The position numbers and the translations under genes were made by a program. The notes below the pieces were generated by a model. That model worked only from the letters and a program-made list of their open reading frames with translations. It had not been told where the DNA came from and searched no databases. A stretch of DNA of 64,000 nt from Mycolicibacterium neoaurum VKM Ac-1815D (GTDB taxonomy: Bacteria; Actinomycetota; Actinomycetes; Mycobacteriales; Mycobacteriaceae). The DNA is taken from the NCBI RefSeq assembly GCF_000317305.3, contig NC_023036.2, positions 5,357,268-5,421,267 on the forward strand, read 5' to 3'. This document shows positions 1 to 7,736 of the stretch, in pieces (the stretch's first letter is position 1; each line of letters starts with the position of its first letter).

Positions 1-1
1 C

Positions 2-484
2 GGCCCCGGTCCGCGTGGCGGACACCGCGGACGCGGTGGTCGCGGACGCGGCAGGCGCGGTGACGTCCGCGCGGCGATCCTCGCCCTGCTCACCGACCGG
101 CCGATGCACGGTTACGAGATGACGCAGGAGATCGCCGCCCGCAGCAACGATCTGTGGAAGCCCAGCCCGGGCTCGGTCTACCCGACCCTGCAACTGCTCG
201 TCGACGAGGGTCTGATCGTCCCCACCGAGAGTGCGGGCAGCAAGAAGACCTTCGAACTGACCGAGGAAGGCCGGGCCGCGGCCGAGAAGATCGAAACTCC
301 GCCGTGGGAAGAGATCGCCGGCGATGCCGATCCGAACGAGATGAATCTGCGAGCGGCCCTCGGTCAGCTCTTCGGCGCCGTCGCACAGGCGGCCCATGCC
401 GCCAGCGACGACCAACAGCAGCGCATCCTCGATATCGTCAACAACGCCCGTCGCGAGGTCTACCAGATCCTCGGCGAGGAGTGA
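2..484 (+). CDS. PadR family transcriptional regulator (5' end cut by window)
   Basis: The reading frame is open from the first bases of the window, so the true start lies upstream; 160 residues are visible. A Gly/Arg-rich run precedes the winged helix. The PadR signature follows: an 'AAILALL' helix, the 'MHGYEM' turn, 'SPGSVYPTLQLL' as recognition helix, and a 'KKTFELTEEGR' wing. PadR proteins are dimeric repressors that usually respond to small ligands and control a neighbouring transporter or enzyme. The C-terminal 60 residues are helical and probably form the dimerisation domain. The target cannot be told from here; the membrane protein 20 bp downstream is a candidate. Family call is firm, ligand unknown. 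Confidence 0.85.
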   Translation, partial: GPGPRGGHRGRGGRGRGRRGDVRAAILALLTDRPMHGYEMTQEIAARSNDLWKPSPGSVYPTLQLLVDEGLIVPTESAGSKKTFELTEEGRAAAEKIETPPWEEIAGDADPNEMNLRAALGQLFGAVAQAAHAASDDQQQRILDIVNNARREVYQILGEE

Positions 485-504
485 CTCGCTAGCATCGGGT
501 CACG

Positions 505-1182
505 ATGAACACCGACACTCTCGTCAACTACTTGGTGCCCGTCGCGGCGGCGATCCTCACCGCAGCCGGCGGTGTCCTCGGCGTCAGCTTCCGCGACGCC
601 GACGCCTACGAGCGCCGGCGCGCCATGTGGTTGTTCATGTTGGTGGTCGCCACCGGCATCGTGACCATGGCCGCCATGGACTCGGCCGCCGGTGTCGGTA
701 AGCCGGTCGCCGCGGCAGGGCTGACAGTCTCAGCCTGCGCCGCGGCGATCGGGACCCATTTCCTCTGGCGGCGTGTCGTTCCCGACGCCGAACCCCGTAC
801 CGTGCGGCTGGCCAGGATCGCGATCGGTCTGGCCGTCGCCGTCATCGTCGCCTCGGTGGCGCTGACCTACGTGGCGGGCAAGGGTTGCCGGCAGGCCGAG
901 CCGCTGATGACGACGGCGTGGGTGGAGTCGGGTTACGCGCAGCCCGGGATCCCGGGACGGGGCCCGACCTCTGGCGAGGTCGCCGACTGGGCCAAACGGA
1001 TCCACGCCGACGCCGACAAGGTCACCGCGAACGGCATCCGCGACCGGGCCCAACGGCTGGCCGGTATCGCCGACGAGATCGCCGCCGCGGCGTCCGACGG
1101 CGACTGGGCCCGCCAGGCCTTGATCAGCACCGAGTACTTCGACGTGCTGGGGACCCTGCTGAAGGAATGCAAGCCCCAGTGA
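505..1182 (+). CDS. Hypothetical membrane protein
   Basis: This 225-aa protein has about four hydrophobic segments, at roughly residues 8-26, 42-60, 68-86 and 104-124. A soluble C-terminal half of about 100 residues follows, with a helical 'KRIHADADKV...IADEIAAAA' part and two cysteines, one in the 'GKGCRQAE' stretch just after the last membrane segment and one near the end. I do not recognise a named family. It starts 20 bp after the PadR gene. Its stop codon overlaps the GTG of the next methyltransferase gene (GTGA), so the three are probably cotranscribed. No function is proposed. Confidence 0.7.
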   Translation: MNTDTLVNYLVPVAAAILTAAGGVLGVSFRDADAYERRRAMWLFMLVVATGIVTMAAMDSAAGVGKPVAAAGLTVSACAAAIGTHFLWRRVVPDAEPRTVRLARIAIGLAVAVIVASVALTYVAGKGCRQAEPLMTTAWVESGYAQPGIPGRGPTSGEVADWAKRIHADADKVTANGIRDRAQRLAGIADEIAAAASDGDWARQALISTEYFDVLGTLLKECKPQ

Positions 1183-1913
1183 CCGGGATCGACGAGATGC
1201 CGCGAGGGGGACCCGACGCATCGTGTCTGGACCGCCTGCTGTGGACCGACCGATCCGAATACCTGGACCGCAGCGACGTCGATCCCGGTGTGAAGCGCAG
1301 CGTCGTCGATGCGTTGAACTGGACCGGTCGCGTCTTCGGCAGCCATGAGCAGTTTGCGGCCATCGCGCTCGAAGAGATCGCCGAGGTCCCCGACCCGAGC
1401 GTCCTGGAACTCGGCGCCGGGCACGGTGCACTCGCGACGAAGCTGCTCGAATTCCATCCGAGCGCCCATGTCACCGTCACCGATGTCGCGGAGGACGCCG
1501 TGGCGGCCATGGCCGCCGGTCCACTCGGCGAGCATCCGCGGGCGACGGTGCGGGTAGTGGACGCGACGTCGATCGACGCCCCGGATCGGCAGTTCGCGCT
1601 CGCGGTCTTCGCGTTGTCCTTCCACCATCTGCCCCCGGCCGCTGCCGCGGCCGTGCTGGCCGAGGGCACCCGAGTTGCCGACAAACTGCTGATCATCGAC
1701 CTGCCACGGCCGCCCGCCCCGGTGCATGTGTTGCGGTTGGCGACCATGCTGCCGCTGGCCCCGTTCATCCCGTTCGTGCACGACGGTGTCATCAGTTCGC
1801 TGCGCAGCTACAGCCCGTCGGCATTGCGCGCACTGGCCGATCACGCGGGTGTCGACATCGAGTTGCGCAACAGTCTGTTCGGACCACAGATCGCGGTGGC
1901 CACCCGGCGCTAG
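1179..1913 (+). CDS. Class I SAM-dependent methyltransferase
   Basis: A 244-aa Rossmann-type methyltransferase. Motif I is 'VLELGAGHGALATKLLE' around residues 73-89. A 'VTVTDVAEDAVAAMA' acidic-loop region follows, and 'FALSFHHLPP' is the post-II motif typical of small-molecule methyltransferases. I start it at the GTG that overlaps the preceding stop codon (GTGA); an in-frame ATG at 1197 is an alternative. The frame stays open upstream but there overlaps the membrane-protein gene, so an earlier start is unlikely. The substrate is unknown. M. tuberculosis has a comparable methyltransferase beside a GCS2-like gene near its egt operon, so the pair may be an old neighbour set; this is from memory, not shown here. 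Confidence 0.75.
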   Translation: MTGIDEMPRGGPDASCLDRLLWTDRSEYLDRSDVDPGVKRSVVDALNWTGRVFGSHEQFAAIALEEIAEVPDPSVLELGAGHGALATKLLEFHPSAHVTVTDVAEDAVAAMAAGPLGEHPRATVRVVDATSIDAPDRQFALAVFALSFHHLPPAAAAAVLAEGTRVADKLLIIDLPRPPAPVHVLRLATMLPLAPFIPFVHDGVISSLRSYSPSALRALADHAGVDIELRNSLFGPQIAVATRR

Positions 1914-1922
1914 TCTCGACCT

Positions 1923-3416
1923 GTGGGCGAGGAGATCTCAGGCACGGAGTTCAGCCGCGAACAACGCCGGGAGTACCGGCGCAAGGTGCAACTGTGCCTG
2001 GACGTCTTCGAAACGATGCTGTCGCAATCCAGTTTCGAGTTCGACCGCCCGCTCACCGGCATGGAGATCGAGTGCAACCTGGTCGACGACGAGTACCAAC
2101 CCACGCTGCGCAACCGTGAGGTGCTCGCGGCGATCGCCGACCCCGCCTACCAAACCGAACTCGGCGCCTACAACATCGAATTCAACGTGCCGCCTCGGCC
2201 GTTACCCGGTCAGTCCGCGCTCGAGCTGGAGACCGAGGTGCGCGCCAGCCTGAACGCCGCCGAAGCCAAGGCAAACGCCCATGGCGCACACATCGTGATG
2301 ATCGGCATCCTGCCGACGCTGCTGTCGGAGCATCTGCAATCCGGTTGGATGAGTGACTCCACGCGGTATCAGGCGCTCAACGACTCGATCTTCACCGCCC
2401 GCGGCGAGGATATCGACATCGATATCGCCGGCCCCGAGCGGCTGTGCCTGCAATCGGCCGATATCGCACCCGAATCCGCCTGTACGAGCATGCAATTGCA
2501 TTTGCAGGTGTCGCCGGCCGATTTCGCCAAGAACTGGAATGCCGCACAGGTCCTCGCCGGGCCACAGCTTGCGCTCGGCGCCAATTCCCCGTACTTCTTC
2601 GGCCACGAGCTGTGGGCCGAGACCCGCGTCGAATTGTTCGGTCAGGCCACCGACACCCGTCCCGACGAGCTCAAGACCCAGGGTGTACGTCCCAGGGTGT
2701 GGTTCGGCGAACGCTGGATCACCTCGATCTTCGACCTCTTCGAGGAGAACGTGCGGTACTTCCCGTCGCTGCTGCCCGAGCTCTCCGATGAGGACCCGGT
2801 GGCCACCCTGGCCGCGGGCCGCACCCCGCAACTTGCCGAGCTGCGCTTGCACAACGGGACCATCTACCGGTGGAACCGGCCGGTGTACGACATCGTCGGC
2901 GACGGTGCCGATGCCAAACCCCACCTGCGGGTCGAGAATCGGGTCCTGCCCGCGGGCCCGACGGTCATCGACATGCTGGCCAACTCGGCCTTCTACTACG
3001 GCACGTTGCGCGCACTCACCGATGACGAACGCCCACTGTGGACCAAGATGAGTTTCGCTGCCGCCGAACACAACTTCACCGCTGCCGCGCGACACGGCAT
3101 GGACGCCCGACTGTACTGGCCGGGCCTGGGCGAGGTGACACCGGACGAGCTCGTCCTGCGTGAGCTGCTCCCCCTGGCCCACGAGGGATTGCGCCGGTGG
3201 GGCGTGTCGGCCGAGGTGCGCGACCGCTACCTCGGGGTCATCGAGGGTCGGGCCAAGAGCGGACGCAACGGTGCGACCTGGCAGACGAGCACCGTGCACG
3301 CGCTGCAGGAGCGCGGTCTGGCGCGCCCCGCTGCGCTGGCGGAAATGTTGCGGCTGTACTGCGAATCCATGCACTCCAACACCCCGGTCCACACGTGGGA
3401 GATACCGGCACCCTAG
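1923..3416 (+). CDS. Glutamate-cysteine ligase family 2 (GCS2-like) protein
   Basis: A 497-aa protein with a GTG start 9 bp after the methyltransferase stop. The N-terminal 'GMEIECNLVD' resembles the metal-binding strand of carboxylate-amine ligases. 'ELGAYNIEFNVPP' and 'LRLHNGTIYRWNRPVYD' are typical of the actinobacterial GCS2-like family, as is 'LRVENRVLPAGPT', which carries the conserved R-x-E-x-R. The family joins glutamate to an amine with ATP. It is distinct from EgtA, the true gamma-glutamylcysteine ligase of the ergothioneine pathway encoded at 18827-20077. The substrate of this subgroup is not known to me. Length and motifs look intact. The family assignment is solid; a glutamate-cysteine ligase activity is not. 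Confidence 0.75.
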   Translation: MGEEISGTEFSREQRREYRRKVQLCLDVFETMLSQSSFEFDRPLTGMEIECNLVDDEYQPTLRNREVLAAIADPAYQTELGAYNIEFNVPPRPLPGQSALELETEVRASLNAAEAKANAHGAHIVMIGILPTLLSEHLQSGWMSDSTRYQALNDSIFTARGEDIDIDIAGPERLCLQSADIAPESACTSMQLHLQVSPADFAKNWNAAQVLAGPQLALGANSPYFFGHELWAETRVELFGQATDTRPDELKTQGVRPRVWFGERWITSIFDLFEENVRYFPSLLPELSDEDPVATLAAGRTPQLAELRLHNGTIYRWNRPVYDIVGDGADAKPHLRVENRVLPAGPTVIDMLANSAFYYGTLRALTDDERPLWTKMSFAAAEHNFTAAARHGMDARLYWPGLGEVTPDELVLRELLPLAHEGLRRWGVSAEVRDRYLGVIEGRAKSGRNGATWQTSTVHALQERGLARPAALAEMLRLYCESMHSNTPVHTWEIPAP

Positions 3417-3490
3417 GTTCGAACACGACGCGCACCTCGGCCGCCGGCGCAGGCACCTGGCCGATCGGACAGGAAAGTCCGCCCACTCGG

Positions 3491-3508
3491 GGCGTGTGCG
3501 AGCACGCC
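3491..3508. terminator. Hairpin between the GCS2-like gene and mftM
   Basis: A perfect 6-bp inverted repeat, GGCGTG / CACGCC, surrounds a 6-nt loop. It lies 74 bp after the GCS2-like stop and 22 bp before the mftM ATG. There is no T-tract, so it may be a weak or Rho-assisted terminator or a leader structure of mftM. Confidence 0.35.
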
Positions 3509-3530
3509 GTTGTCAATAGCGTTGTCCACC

Positions 3531-4421
3531 ATGACAGTTACGCTGCTCGGACCGGCGCGGGTCGATCCACTGGCCCCCACTCCGGCCGGTTCGTGGAGCG
3601 CGAACGGAGTACGCGTGGTCCGTGGCCGGCGGCCACACCGGGGCGACGATCCGACACTGTGCACGCCACGGTTCTGCGCATACCGCATCGGGGATCTGCT
3701 CACCGTCGAGCACGACCTGACCCCGGCGCAGTTGTCCGATGAGCTTGCGCTCTGGCTGACCGAGGAACTCGGCCCCAGCGGAATACTGCACTCGCAAGCC
3801 GATTTCGAGGCGGTGTTCACCGGAATCATCCGGTCGACCGTGCCCGGTGGTCTGGCGGCGTGGGTCCGCTTCTACCGCAACTCGCTGTACGCGCTGGAAT
3901 CCGGTGCCGCCACCTTCTCCCCGATCCATGCGCGCGCCGCAGAGCTGGTCGTCGGCGAGCGATTGCTCGATCTCGGCTCGTGCTTCGGCTTCTTTCCACT
4001 GCGGATGCGCCGGTCCGGTCATCAGGTGGTGGCCACCGATCTGAGCGCACCGACCATGGGCCTGCTGGACAGCGTCGCCACCGCGCTGGAACGCCCAGTG
4101 CAGACGCTGGTGTGCAATGCGGCACGAGTTCCGCTGCCCGACAGCACCGCCGATACCGTGACCGTTCTGCATCTGCTCGAACACCTCGATGCGGATGCCG
4201 GTGCGCACGTGCTCGACGAGGCGTTGCGGCTGGCCCGCCGGCGGGTCGTGATCGCCGTGCCCTTCGAGGACGAGCCGCAGGCCTGCTACGGCCATGTCCG
4301 GCGCTTCGACATGGCCGTGCTACACGCGCTGGCCGCCCGCCACCGGGGTCTGTACGCCACGGTATCCGAGCACCACGGCGGATGGTTGGTGCTCGACCGT
4401 GCACCCGGATACCGACGCTAG
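3531..4421 (+). CDS. mftM: Mycofactocin oligosaccharide methyltransferase MftM
   Basis: A 296-aa SAM methyltransferase. MftM adds a methyl group to the glucose chain of the redox cofactor mycofactocin. An N-terminal region of about 140 residues precedes the Rossmann fold. Motif I is 'LLDLGSCFGFFPLRM' near residue 148, followed by 'VVATDLSAPTMGLL' and 'VTVLHLLEHLDAD'. In M. smegmatis the characterised mftM lies beside the mnoSR/mno genes, and the same neighbourhood is seen here; that context carries much of the call. The start is ATG 3531 ('MTVTLLGP'); a TTG 21 bp upstream is the only earlier option. Its stop overlaps the stop of the convergent mnoR by four bases (CTAG). The mftABCDEF cluster is not in this window. 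Confidence 0.75.
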   Translation: MTVTLLGPARVDPLAPTPAGSWSANGVRVVRGRRPHRGDDPTLCTPRFCAYRIGDLLTVEHDLTPAQLSDELALWLTEELGPSGILHSQADFEAVFTGIIRSTVPGGLAAWVRFYRNSLYALESGAATFSPIHARAAELVVGERLLDLGSCFGFFPLRMRRSGHQVVATDLSAPTMGLLDSVATALERPVQTLVCNAARVPLPDSTADTVTVLHLLEHLDADAGAHVLDEALRLARRRVVIAVPFEDEPQACYGHVRRFDMAVLHALAARHRGLYATVSEHHGGWLVLDRAPGYRR

Positions 4422-5065
4422 ATCAATCCGCGCTTGCTGGCGGCATAGACCGCCTCGGCCCGGCGGCTGACACCGAGCTTGCGCATGATGTTGCTGACGT
4501 GGAACTTGGCCGTCGTGGCCGAAATGAACAGCTGCTCACCGATCTTCGCGTTGGACAGTCCCGCGGCGAGCAGCCTGAGCACCTCCACCTCGCGGTCGGT
4601 CAGGTGTTCCCGCGCCTCGGCCCGGCCGTTGAGTGAGCGCACCACCGCTGCGGCGCTGCGCGCATCGAAGGCACTCTCACCCGCGGATATGGCCCTGATG
4701 GCGCGCACCAGCTCGGTGGTGTCGACATCTTTGACGACGTATCCGCGCGCACCGGCGTGCACCGCACGCACCACCAGGTCCTCGTCGAGGAAGGTGGTGA
4801 GCACCAGCAGGCCGAGGTCGGGGTGGGTGGCGGATAACTTGGCGCACAACGACAGTCCCTCGAAGTCGGAACCGGCGCTCAACTTGAGATCCAGCAGCAC
4901 CACGTCGGGATGGACCGCGTCCACCATGGCGGCGGCCTCGGGTTCCGAGGATGCCTCACCCACCACCACCAGATCGTCCTCGCGTTCCAGCAGCGAGCGC
5001 AGGCCCTGGCGCAGGATGGCGTGGTCGTCGACCAGCGCCAGTCTGATCACGCGCGTGAGCGTCAT
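4418..5065 (-). CDS. mnoR: NarL/LuxR-type response regulator MnoR
   Basis: A 215-aa response regulator. The receiver domain (about 1-120) has the acidic pair D13-D14, phosphoacceptor D59 in 'VVLLDLKL', and the switch Thr and Lys in 'VLTTF' and 'VVKDV'. A LuxR-type helix-turn-helix occupies about 150-210 ('HLTDREVEVLRLLAAGLSNAKIGEQLF'). It starts with ATG overlapping the stop of the kinase gene (ATGA), so the two are translationally coupled. In M. smegmatis MnoSR is required for induction of mno and for growth on 1,3-propanediol. The same gene order here supports orthology. The stop is convergent with and overlaps mftM. Confidence 0.88.
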   Translation of the reverse strand: MTLTRVIRLALVDDHAILRQGLRSLLEREDDLVVVGEASSEPEAAAMVDAVHPDVVLLDLKLSAGSDFEGLSLCAKLSATHPDLGLLVLTTFLDEDLVVRAVHAGARGYVVKDVDTTELVRAIRAISAGESAFDARSAAAVVRSLNGRAEAREHLTDREVEVLRLLAAGLSNAKIGEQLFISATTAKFHVSNIMRKLGVSRRAEAVYAASKRGLI

Positions 5066-6390
5066 CGGGGATGTCCTTCCCTAGGGATGGTGGCGACCAC
5101 GCGGACACCACCGATGCGCGACCGTTGCACCGCGAACGAGCCTCCGTGTTCCCGGCAGCGGGCCAGCATATTGGCCAGTCCGCGGTGATGTCCGTCGACA
5201 TCGGCGGCATCGGCGAGTCGCAACATCAGCCGCAGCTTGTCCGGATCACCGGTGCCGTCGTCGGAGATCGACAGCTGCACCGAATCCGTTCGGTACCGCA
5301 ACCGCACGATGGCCCTGGTGGCCGCACCGTGCATGGCGGTGTTGAACAGCGCCTCACCCGCCACCCGCAGCAGCGCGTGCTCTATGCCACTGGGCAATTC
5401 GGCGACCGCGCCTTCGACCTTGAGGGTCACCCGAAGGTCTTCGGGCATGTGCACCGTCGCCAACTGCTCCAACATCTCCGGCAGCGTGGATCGGCCGGCA
5501 TCCTCGGGGTGATTGAGCGCATAGATCGCCGATCGCAGTTGCTCGGTGGCAGAGCGGGTGAGCGTCTTGGCGATATCGAGCCGCTCGACCAGATCACCGT
5601 CGCCCCCGCGCGTGCCGATCTCACTGCGGCAGACCTCGATCTGCATACCGGCCGACAACACCGTCTGGGTCACGCTGTCGTGCAGTTCGCGCGCGATGCG
5701 GTGGCGTTCGTTGTCCAGCACCTGATGTCGTTGTACGGCACCGAGTTCGCGCTGGGTCGCCAGCAGTTCGGCGTTGCGCGCCTCCGACTGGGCCAACAAC
5801 GCCTGGGATCGCTGGAACAACTCACAGTTGTGCAGCGCCACCGCGGTCTGGCTGGACAGGATGCGCATGACGGTTTCGTCGGTGCCGTCCAGGGTGCGGC
5901 TGGTCGGTGTCCATGCCGCGAAGGCGCCGATGACGCCGCCGTCGAGCTCTATCGGTACGTGCGCGTGATGTAACTCGATGACCGGCAACCGGAACTGGGC
6001 CAACTGGCCGCGCAGAATATCGTTGAGCCGGTTGAGCACCGCGTCCGGCAGGTGCGGCACGGGATGCTTGGCCCCGGACAGACCTTCGAACGAATAGGCG
6101 TTTCCGTCCCCGTCCAGGATGAGATGTCGTGGCCGGGCCTCGGGAAGTGCACCGTCGGCCAGGGCGAGCAGCACCCATTCCGCGCCCAGGTGCACGCGGG
6201 CGGCGTCGGCGGCGGCCCGCACGAGCTTCTCCGGCCCGTTGACGGTCTGCACCAGCGCCCGCGAGATGGTGTCGAGGGCGGCGATGACCCGTTCGGTGCG
6301 TTGGGCGGCGACCCGGAACTCCGGGTAGAAGGTGGGTTTCCCCGACCGTACCCCGGTGAGCCGTTCCAGGTCCGGGGCGCGTGCCCTCAC
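5062..6390 (-). CDS. mnoS: GAF-domain sensor histidine kinase MnoS
   Basis: A 442-aa kinase of the NarX-like HisKA_3 group. A GAF domain covers about residues 35-190 and no membrane segment is seen, so it is a cytosolic sensor. The phosphorylated His237 lies in 'RIARELHDSVTQ'. The ATPase domain shows an N-box ('GEALFNTAMHGAATRA') and a G-box ('ISDDGTGD'). The start is GTG 6390, whose GTGA overlaps the stop of the upstream Fe-alcohol dehydrogenase; a longer reading to 6456 would overlap that enzyme's coding end and is rejected. The GAF ligand is unknown; in M. smegmatis the pair responds to alcohol or propanediol growth. Confidence 0.87.
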   Translation of the reverse strand: MRARAPDLERLTGVRSGKPTFYPEFRVAAQRTERVIAALDTISRALVQTVNGPEKLVRAAADAARVHLGAEWVLLALADGALPEARPRHLILDGDGNAYSFEGLSGAKHPVPHLPDAVLNRLNDILRGQLAQFRLPVIELHHAHVPIELDGGVIGAFAAWTPTSRTLDGTDETVMRILSSQTAVALHNCELFQRSQALLAQSEARNAELLATQRELGAVQRHQVLDNERHRIARELHDSVTQTVLSAGMQIEVCRSEIGTRGGDGDLVERLDIAKTLTRSATEQLRSAIYALNHPEDAGRSTLPEMLEQLATVHMPEDLRVTLKVEGAVAELPSGIEHALLRVAGEALFNTAMHGAATRAIVRLRYRTDSVQLSISDDGTGDPDKLRLMLRLADAADVDGHHRGLANMLARCREHGGSFAVQRSRIGGVRVVATIPREGHPR

Positions 6391-7583
6391 AGTGCGGCCC
6401 GGAACAACGCCCGCAGCTGATCCTCGTCGGCCGCGCGCGGATTGGTGGTGATGCACGCGTCGGCCATGGCGTTGCGGGCGAGCACCGCCACATCCTCCTC
6501 GCGCACGCCGAGGTCGGACAGACCCCGCGGAACGCCGACCTGGCGGGCCAACTCCTGCAGGCGATCAGCAAGTGCCAGTGCTGATTCCAGTGCCGGCGCC
6601 CTGGTGTCGGCAATCCCGAGACAACCGGCGATGGTGGCGAACGGTGCCGGGTCGGCCTCGGCGTTGAACCGCACCACATGCGGGAGCAGCACGCCGTTGA
6701 TGACTCCGTGCGGCAGGTCGAGCAGCCCGCCGACCTGGTGGCTCATCGCGTGCGCCGCACCCAGAATCGCGTTGGTGAACGCCAATCCGGCTTCCAGGGA
6801 CGCCTGGGCCATCAGCACGCGGGCGCTCATATCGTCGGGTTTGTCGATGGTGGTGACCAGGTTCTCGGTCACCATCACCACCGAGCGCAGCGCGTGGTGG
6901 TCGGTCAGTTGGTTGCGCCCCAGCGAGACGAAGGCCTCGATACCGTGCGTCAGTGCGTCCAGACCCGTTGCTGCATTGAGCCATTCGGGCATCGTGGTCA
7001 GCAGCCGGGGATCGATGACAGTGACATCGGGCACCAGCGCCCGGCCCAGGATGGTGATCTTGGTGTTGCGGGTGGTGTCGGTGACGATGCAGAACTGCGA
7101 CACGTCGGCGCCGGTTCCCGAGGTCGAGGGCAGCACTACCAACGGCGGGATCGGCATCGTGGCCTTGTCGACACCCGCATAGTCCAGGATGTCTCCGCCG
7201 TTGGCCGACAGGATCGCGATGCCCTTGGCGGCATCGATGACCGACCCGCCGCCGAGGGCGATCAGCACATCGCAGCCCTGGGATCGGTAGAACTCGTGGC
7301 CCGCGGTGATCTCATGGTCCTTGGGATTGGGGGTCAGCGCACTCCACACCTGGGGCTGCACTCCCTGCGCGCGCAGCTGCGCGACGAGTTCGTCGACCCA
7401 ACCCGCCTCGATCAGACCCGGATCGGTCACCAACAGCGGCCGCATGCCGCCGAGGCGCAGCGCGGAGTGCGCGGCCTCGGCCATCGAGTCGATCCCGAAG
7501 ACGATCTCGGGGGCGTGGAACTTGAGCAGCCGGGTGGGCACCCGGTCCGCCACCGTCGCACTGGCCTGATATGTGATCCACAT
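6387..7583 (-). CDS. Iron-containing alcohol dehydrogenase (group III), propanediol-type
   Basis: A 398-aa Fe-ADH. The dinucleotide-binding loop is 'ALGGGSVIDAAKG'. Putative metal ligands are Asp in 'VIDPRLL' and His in 'DALTHGIEAF', 'AHAMSHQVGG' and 'DLPHGVING'. In the M. smegmatis mno locus the corresponding enzyme is annotated as 1,3-propanediol dehydrogenase. Whether this paralogue is NAD-dependent or, like Mno, carries a tightly bound nicotinamide re-oxidised by mycofactocin cannot be read from sequence. Its stop overlaps the mnoS GTG. It is separated from the upstream VWA gene by about 150 bp holding repeats and a palindrome, which may make it the first gene of a sub-operon. Confidence 0.82.
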   Translation of the reverse strand: MWITYQASATVADRVPTRLLKFHAPEIVFGIDSMAEAAHSALRLGGMRPLLVTDPGLIEAGWVDELVAQLRAQGVQPQVWSALTPNPKDHEITAGHEFYRSQGCDVLIALGGGSVIDAAKGIAILSANGGDILDYAGVDKATMPIPPLVVLPSTSGTGADVSQFCIVTDTTRNTKITILGRALVPDVTVIDPRLLTTMPEWLNAATGLDALTHGIEAFVSLGRNQLTDHHALRSVVMVTENLVTTIDKPDDMSARVLMAQASLEAGLAFTNAILGAAHAMSHQVGGLLDLPHGVINGVLLPHVVRFNAEADPAPFATIAGCLGIADTRAPALESALALADRLQELARQVGVPRGLSDLGVREEDVAVLARNAMADACITTNPRAADEDQLRALFRAAL

Positions 7584-7642
7584 AACAGGACCAGCGTACG
7601 TCGCCGTTGCGGCACAACCAATGTGCAGGTGGACAGGTACCG

Positions 7643-7662
7643 ACCTACCCGATCGGGTAGGT
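7643..7662. repeat. Perfect 20-bp palindrome upstream of the second Fe-ADH
   Basis: The sequence ACCTACCCGA followed by its exact reverse complement TCGGGTAGGT forms a perfect 20-bp dyad 60 bp upstream of the Fe-ADH start. It could be a regulator-binding site or, on RNA, a hairpin after the VWA gene. An 18-bp stretch overlapping it (7640-7657) recurs inverted at 11681-11698. Confidence 0.6.
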
Positions 7663-7663
7663 A

Positions 7664-7735
7664 CCGGGGCGAGCGAAGCGACGGGATCAAGACCCGGGGC
7701 GAGCGAAGCGACGGGATCAACACCCGAGGCGAGCG
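7664..7735. repeat. Tandem repeat, 30-bp unit x 2.4
   Basis: Two nearly identical 30-bp units, 7664-7693 and 7694-7723, share the core GGGGCGAGCGAAGCGACGGG and differ only near their ends. A third partial unit of 12 bp runs to 7735. The array ends 2 bp before the VWA stop codon. The copies are directly abutting, so this is not a CRISPR. Confidence 0.8.
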
Positions 7736-7736
7736 G

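Noticed and set aside
6391..6456. Longer MnoS start at 6456
   Set aside because: It would overlap the Fe-ADH coding end by 70 bp; the GTG at 6390 forms a normal GTGA overlap.
7664..7735. Possible CRISPR array
   Set aside because: The 30-bp units are directly abutting with no spacers and no cas genes are present.
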